64,000 nt of DNA from positions 1,399,629 to 1,463,628 of the forward strand of contig CM049999.1 of NCBI GenBank assembly GCA_016630955.3, read 5' to 3'. Below, piece after piece: positions 48,501 to 59,420 of the stretch (position 1 is its first letter; each line of letters opens with the position of its first letter). The stretch is from Didymella arachidicola (lineage: Eukaryota > Ascomycota > Dothideomycetes > Pleosporales > Didymellaceae). Below the pieces are notes generated by a model. It searched no databases. It worked only from the letters and a program-made list of their open reading frames with translations, and was not told the DNA's origin. A program made the translations under genes and the position numbers.

Positions 48501-50334
48501 ACGCCAACTACCACCGGATGGCGCACCCCACCGGAATGGCGCACCTTGCCAAGACCACACCTCTTTTGACCACCACCAACGATGTCGCAACAAATTGATC
48601 TTGAATTACTTTCTCGTGAAGATAGAATTAAGCTTGCTATTAGAGCTATTAATTCTAATGCGAACCTAAGCCAGCGACGCGCTGCTGCTGTCTACAACGT
48701 GCCTGAAAGTACTCTTCGAAGGCAACGCGCCAAACCAGCTTCTCAACGCGTTATCTACCCCAATTGCTCTCGGCTTACAAAGCAAGAAGAGGAGGTGCTT
48801 GTTCAACATATAAGAAAGCTTGACGCGCGAGGATTTGCTCCTACGCTTACTTATGTGCGAGAGATGGCTGATCAACTGTTGGCTGCTCGCGATGGGGGCA
48901 AGGTTGGAGAAAACTGGACCTACAGGTTTATCCAGCGGAAACCTGAGGTTAGGTCTCAGGTTTCTAGACTGAGAGATTACCGGAGAGTTCTGTGCAGCGA
49001 TACAGCAATTATCAGTCCCTGGTTCGACCTTATACGCAACGTTAAAGCCAAGTACGGCATCCTGGACCAAGATACCTACAACTTTGACGAGACTGGCTTC
49101 CAGATAGGCGTTGGAGGGTCAGTTAAGGTAGTGACTGCGTCTGAGAGACGTCGTGCACCACTCAGCCTTCAGCCTGGCGATCGTGAGTGGATAACTTTGA
49201 TTGCTTGTATCAACGCGATGGGCTGGTCTGTCCCACCCTTCTTCATCCTCAAAGCAAAGCACCACGACAAGGCCTGGTACGTTAACAACCCAAAAGATTG
49301 GAGGATTGGGGTTAGCAAGAATGGCTGGACTACTAATGAGCTTGGCCTTGCCTGGCTAAAGCACTTTATCCAGCACACAGAGGCTGCTACTGTAGGTAGC
49401 CATCGGCTGCTGATTATCGATGGCCACGAGAGTCACAAGTCGCTCGAATTCCAGAATCTCTGCGAGGAAAGCAAGATTATTGCCCTCTGTATGCCTCCGC
49501 ACGCCTCTCACATCCTGCAGCCACTTGACGTTGGGTGCTTTGCCCCGCTGAAGCAGGCGTACAAGAAGGAGATCAAAAGCTTGGCAGACAGTTACATTAC
49601 CCACGTGGACAAAAAGGCCTTCTTAGCAACGTTTCAACCAGTATACAACAAGGCAATCTCAAAGAGCAACATCTTATCAAGCTTTAGAGCAACTGGCTTG
49701 GTCCCACTTGACCCAGAGGCGGTGCTGTCAAGGCTTGAAGTTAAGCCTCGTACGCCAACACCGCCTCTGCCTGGGCCTACCAACTGGCAACCTAAAACAC
49801 CAACCAACGCGATTGAAATTGATAGCCAAACAACTCTTATTATTAAGAGGATAAGAGAACATAGGAGTTCCTCTCCTGACTCAATTATTGAGATGGTCCT
49901 ACAGGTTAAAAGGGGGTCTGCAAAGAGGGACTATTCGCACACGCTACTTGAGGCAAGGATAGCCCAGCTTGAACAGGCAAACAAGGCTGCTTCTGAGCGT
50001 AAGAGGCGTAAAAAGAAGCGGATTCAGGAAGGCGGGACTCTCTCGCAGGCAGAGGCAGAGGAAATACTAAAGGAGAAAGACGCTAAGGCTGAGACTAAGG
50101 GAGAAGGTGCGCAGGTAGGTAGCAGTAGTAAAGTTAAACGGTGCTGTACAACATGCGGCAGGATAGGGCATAATAAGCGCACTTGCCAGCAAGATGTAAT
50201 AGAGATAGAGGATTAATTTAAGCTATTGTACGTTTAAATTTCTTGTTGTGGTGCTGAAATATTGAGGTGTAAAGATAAATTTGCTACAGGGTGCGCCATT
50301 CCGGTGGGGTGCGCCATCCGGTGGTGGTTGGCGT
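48501..50334 (+). mobile_element. Intact pogo/Fot1-type transposon Pg-E (1834 bp)
   Basis: Inserted at TA (48499-48500, 50335-50336) in the reverse transcriptase region of Gy-3. The terminal inverted repeats start ACGCCAACTACCACCGG and contain two direct repeats (CCACCGGATGGCGCACC and CCACCGGAATGGCGCACC). The left end continues with TTGCCAAGACCACACC, the block shared with Pg-C and Pg-H. Apparently un-RIPed and complete. Confidence 0.94.
48582..50216 (+). CDS. Pg-E transposase, intact DDE (DD35D) pogo-type
   Basis: 544 residues from ATG 48582 (MSQQIDLELLSREDRIKL) to TAA 50214-50216. Psq-like HTH (LSQRRAAAVYNVPESTLRRQRA, ~28-50), CENP-B-type HTH (TKQEEEVLVQHIRKLDARG to FIQRKPEVRSQVSRLRD, ~65-130), and catalytic Asp in YNFDETGF (~165), in LLIIDGHESH (~280) and in LQPLDVGCFAPLK (~316). 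The last two are 36 positions apart, the DD35D spacing. C-terminal basic segment KRRKKKRIQ and knuckle CCTTCGRIGHNKRTC. It is closest to Pg-B (shared MxQ...LELLS opening) but clearly a different subfamily. It is fully open with all catalytic residues, so likely active. Confidence 0.95.
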   Translation: MSQQIDLELLSREDRIKLAIRAINSNANLSQRRAAAVYNVPESTLRRQRAKPASQRVIYPNCSRLTKQEEEVLVQHIRKLDARGFAPTLTYVREMADQLLAARDGGKVGENWTYRFIQRKPEVRSQVSRLRDYRRVLCSDTAIISPWFDLIRNVKAKYGILDQDTYNFDETGFQIGVGGSVKVVTASERRRAPLSLQPGDREWITLIACINAMGWSVPPFFILKAKHHDKAWYVNNPKDWRIGVSKNGWTTNELGLAWLKHFIQHTEAATVGSHRLLIIDGHESHKSLEFQNLCEESKIIALCMPPHASHILQPLDVGCFAPLKQAYKKEIKSLADSYITHVDKKAFLATFQPVYNKAISKSNILSSFRATGLVPLDPEAVLSRLEVKPRTPTPPLPGPTNWQPKTPTNAIEIDSQTTLIIKRIREHRSSSPDSIIEMVLQVKRGSAKRDYSHTLLEARIAQLEQANKAASERKRRKKKRIQEGGTLSQAEAEEILKEKDAKAETKGEGAQVGSSSKVKRCCTTCGRIGHNKRTCQQDVIEIED

Positions 50335-51433
50335 TACTCTTCTAGTATTTTACTATATACTAGAATATTATTAAGGTATACTACTATAGTAATATCTAAG
50401 TATGCTCTTAGTATATTATTAATTAAGGCCTAATATATTACTAGTATATTAGTAAGCCTAAATAGTATAACTAAATACTTATAATAACTATAATAGGTTC
50501 TAAATACTATCTTCTATTTTTTACCTTTCTTTATATAGATAAGGTTATACACTCCTTTTAAGTCTAACACAGTAAAGTACTATACTCTAGCTAACTAATC
50601 CTAAAGTTTACTAATATTCGGTAGTAGGTAATAATTTTTAATTATAATATTATTAAGCTTTTAGTAATTAATATAAGGTTATAACTTACTATCTTTTTTT
50701 AGTATAAATAGAACAGAAAATCCTACTAGGGATTCTAATTCTTAAATAAATCTTTTATTAAGGTTCTCCTTAAGGTAGTTACGTAGCTCCTTAAGTTCCT
50801 TTTCTAATATCTAGTATATTAGCCTAAATAGGGGCTTCTTACCTTTCTTAAGCTTAATTTTATAGTCCTATTCTTAGTGCTGTAGTAATACCTTTATAGT
50901 TTTCTTATTATAGAAGAGGTCTCTAAACTCTCTATATTTATTTAGGATATTAGGAGTTATACTATTCTCCTTAACTATTACTTTATAATCCTAAGGCTAG
51001 TTAGTATCTATATAGTTAACTACTCTAACTTAGTATATCTTATTTAAAGAGATATTATTAATCTTCTTCTTATCTACTAGCTATATTATAAGCTGCGTAG
51101 GTTACTATCTAGGTGTACCTAATCTATAATATATAAGTGTTATTTGCTAGTTCTTCTAGTTAATCTATAGATTATACTCTCTTAACTAAGAGAGTCCTAA
51201 TATAATATTATAGGTAGCTATTCCTAGAATATCTAGGTCTATTAATTCCTTATAGTTAAATACTTTTAGATATTACTATACTAATTTATAGGTTATAGTT
51301 AACTCTTCTAGTATTAGTTCTCTATTAGCTACTTATAAAGGGTATAGTTCCTCTTTTTTTTACTTCTATAAGCCTACTTATATAATAGTAGATTAAGATA
51401 TATAGTTACTCTATACTCTTAAGTCTAATACTA

Positions 51434-51756
51434 TATGCCAAAACCGTACTAATGGGGTAGGGTTAGGTTGCCCCCAGGGGCGAAAATAGGAGCTGCCCCT
51501 AGGGGCAAAGAACAGCTGCGCTAACAAGTCTAGGTATTGCCTGTGGCTTGCCCCCAGGGGCAGAGAACAGTTGGCTGGAGCTAGCAAGTTAAGTACCGCT
51601 TGCCCCCAGGGGCAAAGAGGACCGTGCTAGAATCCGCGAACTCTTAACCTACTCACAACTAGCTTAGCGACTCGCATCTCCTGCAATAAAAAAATTCTTA
51701 CCTTCTAAGGCACTGCTCTTTCTACATCTTCTAACGCTAATACAACTAAAGCTGCG
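51434..51756. repeat. Palindrome/iteron array upstream of the ParB-like gene
   Basis: GCCCCCAGGGGC or GCCCCTAGGGGC occurs four times: 51470-51481, 51495-51506, 51550-51561 and 51602-51613. The flanks partly repeat (GGGGCARAGAACAG, CTAACAAG/CTAGCAAG), giving a ~52-55 bp degenerate unit. A fifth site (GCCCCTGGGGGC) lies at 54234-54245, upstream of the next gene. The array starts right at the breakpoint with Gy-3. It looks like binding sites for a dimeric protein. Confidence 0.75.
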
Positions 51757-54079
51757 ATGAAGCGCAAAAGTGCAGACGTCTCGACGGAAACAGGAAAAAG
51801 ACAACGTACGGCTGTTAAGGAGATCAAAGAGGCAGACTCCATCTACAACCAAGCTGCGCTGTACCTGCTGGCAACAGCCAAATTTCCGATTGACGCACTC
51901 ACCTCAGAATGGAGTATTGGTGTGAACAGACCCATCGACCAAGCGCACAAGCGTCGGCTCCGCCAGATTTTCGACGAGGCAGGCGTTCTTCGGCGAGACA
52001 CAAGTCACCAATTGCAGATCGCTTGCTCCAAGGCGCAAGTGCAGCAGATGCTAGATCACCTAGAAGAGGAGAACCAGGCTCAGACCACTGCCATTGCAGC
52101 CGGAGGCGCTGAAGAGGGGGACTCGAAGTGGCCATCGTTTGAAGGTTGGGCGGCCGTCATTGGAGCGAAGGCAGAGCTTATTGCAGGCCACCATCGCGTT
52201 GAAGCTTTCAAGGAGTATCTACGACTTCGCCGGTTGCCAGAGGAGGAACGGTGGTGGGTGTGCAGTATTTACGACAAAGGTTTCAGCCCCTGCACGTGCC
52301 AGCCAAGCCAACAAGCTAACCTAAAAGACAGATACGCTTCCCGCACACTTGCGCGTCCAGCTTCGCGCCAACCGAGAAGACATCATCCTTCCCGATAGCC
52401 ACGGGCAGATATGGACAGAGCTAGCAACCCTGTCCTCCAACAATGGCCAGCTGTTCCAAGGTTCAAATAGGTCGGTTGAGCAAGAGATGCTGGAGCAACT
52501 AAGGCTCAGCAGCAGAGTAAAGTTTCCAGTCCGACGGCTGGCTACGCTGTGGAAGAATCTTAGCTGGAGACCGATGATCACTCAATGGTGCCGCACCTCG
52601 ATTGGGCAGGCGACCTTCAACATCTCCACGTTTGAGTGGATGGCAAGCTGCAGGATAGACGATGTAAGTGCAATTTGTATCTAGGCACGCTCTGTACATC
52701 TACGCTAAGCAACCATCTAGTATTGGTTTTCTGCAATGAACGAGGTAACGAAGATCACATCAGAGTTCCAAGGCCAGCATGGACTGGACGTTCAGCTAGC
52801 CGACTGGAACAAGCTGGCTGGCCTACCGCGCGTACGAACTGTACACGAGGTGCGGGGATTGTTCTATCCTGGCCTTGAGCCTGACGTGGACCCCTATTCC
52901 TCAGGCACACGTCGGCGAGACTTGTTCCCGGACGCAGACGATGATGCATACCTTGGTTTGTATCAAACGGTTCTTTCAGAACCAGGACGCCGGTTCATTG
53001 ACATCCAGGCGCTTTTAAGAACTACAAAGCAAGAAGGAAAACTAATGAGCATTGTGATGTCTCACGTCACCTTGTGGATAAACGCCGAACCCGCAAAGGT
53101 CTCAGACCGCGACAACAACAAGCCTGCGCTGCGAAAGGACCTAGTCCCTGCGCTGCAAGCAAAGTATGGCGACAAGGCTGACGAGAAGTCTCGAGTCCTC
53201 CAGCAGGCAGTCCTTGATTACGTACATGGAAACGCAAAAGACTTCACCAGCTCTACGCTAGAGCACTATCTCCACAAGTATCCGAGCGGAGACAACAAAG
53301 CCTACGGCACACGGTTCGAGCATAAGGTGTGGAGAGAAGTGCTGTCTATCGTCATAATCTACGCAGGGCCGTCTCTGCAGCACAAGTACATCGCCAGTCC
53401 CATTCCAGAGGAGGCTGGCAAGATCAGTCCGCCTACCATTGCACAGACTGCGCGTGATCTCATCTGTCAGATCCCAGAAGTTGCGAACGATTCAGCCCTT
53501 CGGTCAGCAACTGCAGCCAAACAGCTGCTTAGGATGATGCAGCCAGTGATTGCTCAATGGATAACACAGCAACACGTGGATGCGTCGGATTCTTATAGCG
53601 AAGATGGGCCACTAACTACTGTCGACCTGGCAGATGAGCAGCGCGCGGAGAGCGGGCTGTTCTCTCAAGCATCAATCAGCCACGCAACACACGAAGGGCA
53701 GCCATTAGCAGAAGCGCGGAACCGTAGGCCCCTCCCCCGGGCCCAGAATGGATCAAGTACGCACCAAGCCATCCAGGAGCCAACCACTGCCCAATCACCA
53801 AGCTCCAGATCGACAGCGGAGTCGGACGCAGGGGCTTCATCACGAACGGAGATGCAGGAACGAGTGCTGATTGACTTTTCCTTGGACGGGCTGAATAATC
53901 TCCGAAAGCAACACGGTCACAACAGCGCGATCAACCAGCAGTCGGCTCAGCTGCAACAGCATCCCCTCGCGACAGAGTCTCACCAGCCTGGATATCCATC
54001 CACACCTCTTTCTTCACGCGCCACGACCGGCTCAGGAGGACGTTGGAGGCAGAGAGCATCGGCAAGGCGTGGGAAATGA
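51757..54079 (+). CDS. ParB-like (GHHR-motif) protein of unknown function
   Basis: Three exons are inferred: 51757-52279, 52332-52663 and 52721-54079, with 52- and 57-bp GT-AG introns, giving 737 residues in one frame. The splice YDK|DTLPAHLRVQLRANRED restores a smooth sequence. Residues ~57-72 read VNRPIDQAHKRRLRQIF and ~139-150 ELIAGHHRVEAF, followed by ERWWVCSIYDK. The pair of an NR-plus-helix segment and an [AE]LIxGxHR motif resembles the ParB/sulfiredoxin-like fold; fungal DUF3723 proteins have a similar HGRHRxxA...DRWWxVDLY block. The C-terminal ~200 residues are low-complexity and polar. The palindrome array lies just upstream. Fold assignment is from motif pattern, not from a search. 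The flanks suggest it came with a mobile segment inserted in Gy-3. Confidence 0.65.
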
Positions 54080-54233
54080 CGAGGATTCATAAACTTCGAA
54101 GCCGCCGCAGAAGGTCCGACATTGGTACCTGGCACGTACCACAGTAGCTGAAGATGATCAGCGCTAGTAAAAATAAAGAATAGAGATTGCGTTACATGTT
54201 TACTGCTCTCAAGTTTAACCTGCCCCGTGGCTT

Positions 54234-54245
54234 GCCCCTGGGGGC
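54234..54245. repeat. Single GCCCCTGGGGGC palindrome upstream of the acidic-protein ORF
   Basis: Inverted form of the array motif, within TTGCCCCTGGGGGCAAG, about 95 bp before the ATG at 54339. A half site (TGCCCCGTGG) precedes it. Confidence 0.7.
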
Positions 54246-54338
54246 AAGCGGACACCGCGCGATCCTTCCACCGGATCCCGTCGGCGGTTGCTTCGCCTGT
54301 TCCTGCTATGGGAAAGTGCTGCCTATACATGTCTCACG

Positions 54339-54837
54339 ATGGATTTCGATGGATTTGACGACGAGCTTTTGAACCTAAGTCCACCCCAAGACATAGATCT
54401 ATGGCCCAATTCGCCGCCAGCCGTTGTCGTAACGCAGCCTCCGGACGCGCAACAAAGCGCCAACAGCGATGATGATGGTTCTGGAGATGACGATGGACTC
54501 TACGGCGACGCGTCGCCCGGCGAACTTGGGGACGACTGCAGCGAGGGCAGCTTTGGCGACGAGGAACAGGTGATAGTGGCGGCAGACCAGTACTCGTGGA
54601 AGATTGATCACTCCAAAGGGGACCACAAGTTCAAATGTGTGTTGGTGTGCAGTGGACTGCGTGTATATGCAAATGCACACAGCGACTGACAATGCAGCAG
54701 TGCAGGAGTTCATGGCGGCGACCAAGAGCACATGTTTCGACGGCAGCCAGGCTATCGACATGCTGCAAAGGCGATACACGATCGACTACGGAAGCAGGAA
54801 GGCTGGCTCCCGAGCTGCTGCGTTGGAGGACGAGTAG
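54339..54837 (+). CDS. Small acidic protein ORF next to the ParB-like gene, hypothetical
   Basis: From ATG 54339 (MDFDGFDDELLNLSPPQD) the frame is open to TGA at 54687-54689: strongly acidic (SDDDGSGDDDG, DDCSEGSFGDEEQ) and then YSWKIDHSKGDHKFK. A second open frame continues to TAG 54835-54837 (DNAAVQEFMAATKSTCFDGSQAIDMLQRRYTIDYGSRK). A 44-bp GT-AG intron from the GTGTTGG after HKFK to CACACAG at about 54678 would join the two in frame. That is short for an intron, so I mark it as possible. It could also be the N-terminal part of a larger, truncated gene, because sequence turns to low complexity soon after. No family recognised. Confidence 0.45.
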
Positions 54838-55340
54838 ATACCGTCGTTCTTCCTTGATCTTCTCATCATCGTCGGACGACCGCTCAGGCCGATCACGCAG
54901 CCATGCAGCCGCTTTTTCGACAAAGTTAGATTAAAAGAAGGAAAAGCAAGAGTAATTGGAAAAGTTATAGAAGATAAAAGTAGGAAGTAGAAGAGAGAGA
55001 ATAAAAGAAGGAGAAGGAATTAAAAGACAAGAAGATTGAAAGAGGAAGAAGGTAGAGCAAGTTTAAAAGAAGAAAAAAGGTAGTGTTGGGGTTATAGTAG
55101 AGACAAAGGAATAGAGTATTATTAGAGTTGTAATATAAGAAGTTAAGTGAAAAACAAGAGTATAATAAGCTTAGAGAAAGGAAAAGAAGAATAAAAATAA
55201 TAAGGCAGAAGAGAAGGATTTAGAAGAAGAGAGGTAAGAAAAGAAGAGTAGGATGAGAAAAGAAGAGTAGGATGAGAAAAGAAGAGTAGGATGAGAAAAG
55301 AAGAGTAGGATGAGAAAAGAAGAAAATAGGCTAGAAGATG
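54838..55340. repeat. Purine-rich low-complexity tract with 19-bp tandem repeat
   Basis: Mostly A and G. At about 55245-55325 the unit AAAAGAAGAGTAGGATGAG repeats four to five times almost perfectly. No gene seen; a long minus-strand ORF here is only repeat (LFFSHP type). Confidence 0.7.
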
Positions 55341-55445
55341 TAAACAACTGAGGTGCAGTAAACAACTGGGGTGCAGTAAACAACTAGGGTGCAGTAAACA
55401 ACTGGGGTGCAGTAAACAACTAGGGTGCAGTAAACAACTGAGGTA
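55341..55445. repeat. 18-bp tandem repeat, about six units
   Basis: Unit AACAACTGGGGTGCAGTA with variants (ACTAGGG, ACTGAGG). Near perfect, so recent. It lies at the left border of the helicase locus. Confidence 0.85.
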
Positions 55446-55959
55446 CTAAAGTTAAGGAGTGGGCAGTAAGCCTACCTCCACGCGACCGCCACGACCCCGA
55501 GCCTCGTTCGCGCTTGATGCGGTATAGTGCGCGACTTCGGCCCTACTTCGTCCCCTCCCAGCCTTAGCCTGGAGTCGACCCCTTTTGATGCTCTATTTCG
55601 GTCTAGCTCGGCCCTGCACGGGCATGCATGCTCCAACACAGGGCAGCTATAGCAGTTCCTGCTTGTTACCTGTTGTTCTGTACTACTTTTACCTGCTTAC
55701 GCATTAACTAAGACGCCACGGCCTGCTATTCAATTGTGTGCTACTGTTAGCAACAAAGTAGTGCTATGTCTCACCAGACAGCGTCTCGCTGGATAGTCTA
55801 CACGGGTAATCCAGAAGCCGGTGTCTTTTCTGAAAGCGCCTCTAACCCTTCCTCATGGACTGTCCATTCAGGCGACTCAGCAAAGAGCAAGGCATGTGAA
55901 TGACGTACCTTTGCCGCACTTTTTATTCTATCTCACCCTCACTTGCTAATTATAGATAG
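55446..55959. other. Upstream region of the zinc-finger/recombinase-like ORF
   Basis: GC-rich, not RIPed. GTGGGCAGTAAGCCTACC at 55455-55475 resembles GTGGGCAGTAGGCCCGTTA near 63870 at the other end of the locus. An ATG at 55765 opens 46 codons (MSHQTASRWIVYTGNPEAG) before a TGA, with a possible donor GTGAAT, and acceptors near 55955-55959. This could be a first exon, but no donor-acceptor pair I tried gives the required phase. Confidence 0.4.
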
Positions 55960-58900
55960 CCTGCAGAACCCGAAGTGCCAAACATTATCTCCTATCTGCC
56001 AGAACATGGACACCTGTTGTGCACCCCATGTAGAAGCGTTATACCCTACAAGACGCTCCGTTACCACCTCCGCCACTACCACAAAACTCGATCGTCCATA
56101 TGCGAAATTATCCTTTCTCAGTATAAAGGACTTCCTGTATCGCAGATTGATGCAGACGTTGTCCCTCGTGCAAATAACTCTTCTAGCTTAGATTTCCTAG
56201 CGCCACCCGAGCGAGGCTACTCCTGTCCGCAGTGCGACTTGACAACTTGTAGTTGGGATACAATGCTGCTGCATTTTCGGAAGACGCAGTGCAGTAGGGG
56301 GCAGAGGACGCGCAATGATCTATTCTGCTTCGTCCAGCGATGGTCTCCTATCAGGCGAAACGTGGGAGGTACCTGGAGGGTAGCACACGCTACACACACA
56401 ATTCAAAGCAGAAGAAGATCAAGCCAGGACGGATCCGTGTCAGACGACCCTGCGACCGCCGCTCTTCTGCTGATGGAAGCCGAGGAGGAAGCTAGGCTCT
56501 TACAGCAAGATCAAGAACTGATGGCCCTAAGCAACGAGCTTGAGCATGACGAGAAAACCGACTGGCTGCGCGGTTGTGGTTGGACGCGGTGGTTTGCCCA
56601 AAAGCCGCTCCATCTGATTATTGCTACTTCTAGGTTGGCCACTTCTACCGGTGAAGCTATTCACCTCGGCACCTGGAACAGCGTGGAGTGGATCAGCTCC
56701 GCAGCTACAGAGTCAAAACTAAGACAACTATCAGAAATTGTTCATCTCGTGCTTGATCGCTGCGAGGAAACATTAGAACAAACTCCGCGAGTCTTGCGCT
56801 GCTGGCTGCGAAGCTGGGGGTCACACTTCTACGCGTATCCCTTCGAGCTACCTCAACGAGACGCTACGAAAGCTAGGTACCGCTCCTTCCTAAACCGCTT
56901 TCTGTGCTATGTATTCCGATCATGGCAGGTATGTCAGAAGCTCAATCAAAGCTTAAGCGAGGTATATGGGCTTCAGCTGTCGGACGCACAGGCGGATATC
57001 GTGAAATCTGTCTGGTCAGATCTGTCCACAAAAGGATTCAGTAAGGCAGAGCCTACGTTCTCTTCCCGTTTATCAGAAACCGTCTTTCAGCTGCTCGTGC
57101 TATTTTGGACGGATGTGTCCACAGACGGCATATTGGAAGGCAAAGCAATTGTCCACTTCTCTGGTGTGCTGGGTATCCATCCGTACGAGTTGGCATACCG
57201 TACAGCTTACGACTACACACCGTACCTATCAGCTCTACTGTGGATTGGTAGACTTATTATTCTCGAGTACGCCTTGCCGCTGCGAGGGTACACTACCCTT
57301 GATGTTCTCTGGCCAGCACGAGCAGCCTATGCTGATCAGGGCAAACGTCTCTGTGTAGAGATTCGCCCAGCATACCTCCAACGCGGCAGTCTCTCACCTA
57401 TGGGCTACCTGATTGAGCGTTTGCAGCACGGCAGAGCCATTGCCAAACGCGAAGGACCACGCACCAACCTATCTTGGTCCCTCGATGGTCAGACCCTAGA
57501 CATCGCTGGTTCTCGCATCTCTATGCATGAATTCCGCTATACAATCCACTGCCTCCTTGCTAGACTTGAAAGAATCACGCGAGACCTCATGTTTGACTGG
57601 TGGCCTAAGGTAGATCTCCATACCTTAAAAGAGGATCTATCAAGGCACCGCCCAGGTTATTCGTTCCTGCAAGAGCCAGCAAATCAGCTACAGACTAGCT
57701 TTAAGCATTTGAGCCGAAGAGCCTTCTCTAAAGAAGGGAGGGGGTTCTCCCTACAAGGCAGAGGCCGAGAGAAAGCAATGTCCTACCTGAAACAATATAA
57801 CAACATGGTCGAAGTACTGTTCAGTAGTATCCATGTGACCAGCGGAATGCCTGCTAGAGGAGAGGAGCTTCGGGTTCTGCGCTGGGCAGACACTGCCGCA
57901 GTGCAACGCAACATCTTCATTTGCCAGGGCCGGATCTTGCTAGTCTTTTCGTACAATAAAGCTAGCCAGAACTCGAACAACTCTTTTTTTGTTGTTCGAG
58001 TTCCCTGCTCATCAGTAGAGAGGTGCCTGTTCCTTTACCTCGCATACATCAGACCATTCAGCGATTTCCTTAGCCGACAACTAAAGCTTGTCAACACAAG
58101 CGTTCCAACCAATCCGCACTTGTTCACTGCGTACGACACACCTGTGTCGTGTTTCAGCTCATCAGTCTGCTCGAAGCTCCTGCAGCAATCCACACCAGAA
58201 TGCCCGATACTGCTCCATTTTCAAATGTATCGCCAGATTGCAGTAGCTATTAGCAAGAAGCATCTTCTAGATATTGCCCAGCCTTTTGATCCTCACACTC
58301 CGAGGGATCGCGATGGACTATTACGACTTCTCTCTTTCCAGACAGGACATAATCCAGCTACCCATGCTGGCGCGTACGCTTTGGATCGTGCCTATCCTGC
58401 CAAGCTGCAACCTGAGTTATTAGAACGATACCTCGAAGTCAGTAAGGTATGGCATCAATTTCTGGGTGTCGACAGACAAAGCACAGATCAGGCTATTCTC
58501 AGCTTTAGTGCAAACAGAAGTTTACCAGAAGCTCCAGTAGAGCATTCAATGTTTCTGCCACCAAAGGATGATGCGTTCTTGACTAATAGGACTACACAAA
58601 CACTTGAAGTACCCGAAGAGAGCACAGTATCGCAGATCGAGGCATCGGCCGCTGGCGAGAATGAGCGACCGCGGAAGCGAAGGCGCGACTCAGATGAGAG
58701 TATAAGTCCAATACAGCAAAAGATTGATGCTTTACGAGCAGATCTTGCCGCCCTAGAGCATGAGCACAAGATGCAAAAACTCTGCAAAGCTGCCTCCCAA
58801 CGAGCGCTAACAAACCAAGGGGGCGAAGACCCCAATGGAACGCTCCGGTATCGTAAGAGGGGCTCACAAGTATCGTTAAGTAACTGCGCAGATGTGTTCT

Positions 58901-59294
58901 GCTTTTTAGAAGACTTCAAGGTCTTCGTATGCAAGCAACATCATACCGCAGTTATGAGTCTTGACCGCCATATGTTGCAGCACCACAAAGTGCCTGCTTC
59001 AGTACGAAGACAGGTTGTTGACTGTTTTAGTCGCCTTGAACCAGTGGCTCCAAGCAAGATAGAGCTGCCTAAAGAGCCCACGCAGGCTATAGAACAGCTT
59101 GGTAAGCCACTTGCTGGGCTAGAGTGCAGAGCATGCGGGTATATCACTGTTAGCAAAGATCAGATTCGGATGCACTGCAACCGAGATCATAAACTTGCTT
59201 GGTTAGGCGACAAGAGCCAGTTGTATAATTCAGTGAAGGTACAGAGCTTCTTCCGAACAGGTGGTCTGCAGAAATACTTTATAGTCGTTTAGTG
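55960..59294 (+). CDS. Zinc-finger / tyrosine-recombinase-like protein (TH-2 ORF1)
   Basis: About 1110 codons, open from 55960 (no in-frame ATG near the start, so a 5' exon is expected). N-terminus: two Cys/His clusters (CTPCRSVIPYKTLRYHLRHYH; CPQCDLTTCSWDTMLLHF). Middle: a domain with TSGMPARGEELRVLRW (~620), YNKASQN, HFQMYRQIAVAIS (~752) and QTGHNPATHAGAYAL (~790-803). That is the R ... HxxxYR ... GHx(8)Y order of tyrosine recombinases. Then SKVWHQFLGVD, as in TLH-type fungal proteins, and a coiled coil (QQKIDALRADLAALEHEHK). C-terminus: a Cys/His unit (CRACGYITVSKDQIRMHCNRDH) with SFFRTGGLQKYF. An in-frame 57-bp stretch, 58853-58909, has GTAAGA...CTTTTTAG ends and may be an intron. The terminal unit is duplicated at the start of ORF2. 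Recombinase activity is inferred from motif order only. Confidence 0.7.
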
Positions 59295-59420
59295 TTCTGT
59301 AACTAAACACATCCTCTGCATGTAAAGTGTACTAACAACTATAGTAATTCAATAATATATAAATTACCTTAATAGTGACTTAGCCACTTCTAACCTGCGA
59401 CAATGTTCACTGTTTTCTAG
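59295..59420 (+). other. Spacer between ORF1 and ORF2, candidate intron end
   Basis: 126 bp, AT-rich, containing CTAAC (branch-point-like) and ending CTGTTTTCTAG. It separates two homologous Cys/His coding units. Together with 58853-59294 it could be removed as one 568-bp intron. Confidence 0.45.

Larger units (their letters stand above)
38832..51433 (-). mobile_element. RIPed Ty3/Gypsy copy 3 (Gy-3), in four pieces
   Basis: The pieces are 38832-40264, 47458-47912, 48393-48500 and 50335-51433, all on the minus strand and in order along the element: 3' LTR, antisense-gene relic, 3' end of pol, integrase, reverse transcriptase, protease. Interruptions are Gy-2 (40265-47457, TSD GCTAA), a solo LTR (47913-48392) and Pg-E (48501-50334, TA). 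Sequence corresponding to about 1.3 kb of Gy-1 (roughly 20728-22048) is missing across the solo LTR. The last piece ends at the protease region next to the palindrome-bearing segment at 51434; gag and the 5' LTR are not in the window. RIP is near saturation. Confidence 0.88.

Noticed and set aside
51450..51468. GGGGTAGGGTTAGGTTG as a telomere repeat remnant
   Set aside because: Only about one and a half TTAGGG-like units, not an array; it may be chance or part of the element's end.
51434..54960. Starship-type (DUF3435 captain) element
   Set aside because: No DUF3435 captain gene is visible; the ParB-like gene alone does not define a Starship.
55171..55383. 70-codon minus-strand ORF
   Set aside because: Consists only of the 19-bp and 18-bp tandem repeats read as codons.
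55765..55905. First exon of ORF1 (MSHQTASRW...)
   Set aside because: No donor/acceptor combination tried reaches the ORF1 frame; kept only as a note.
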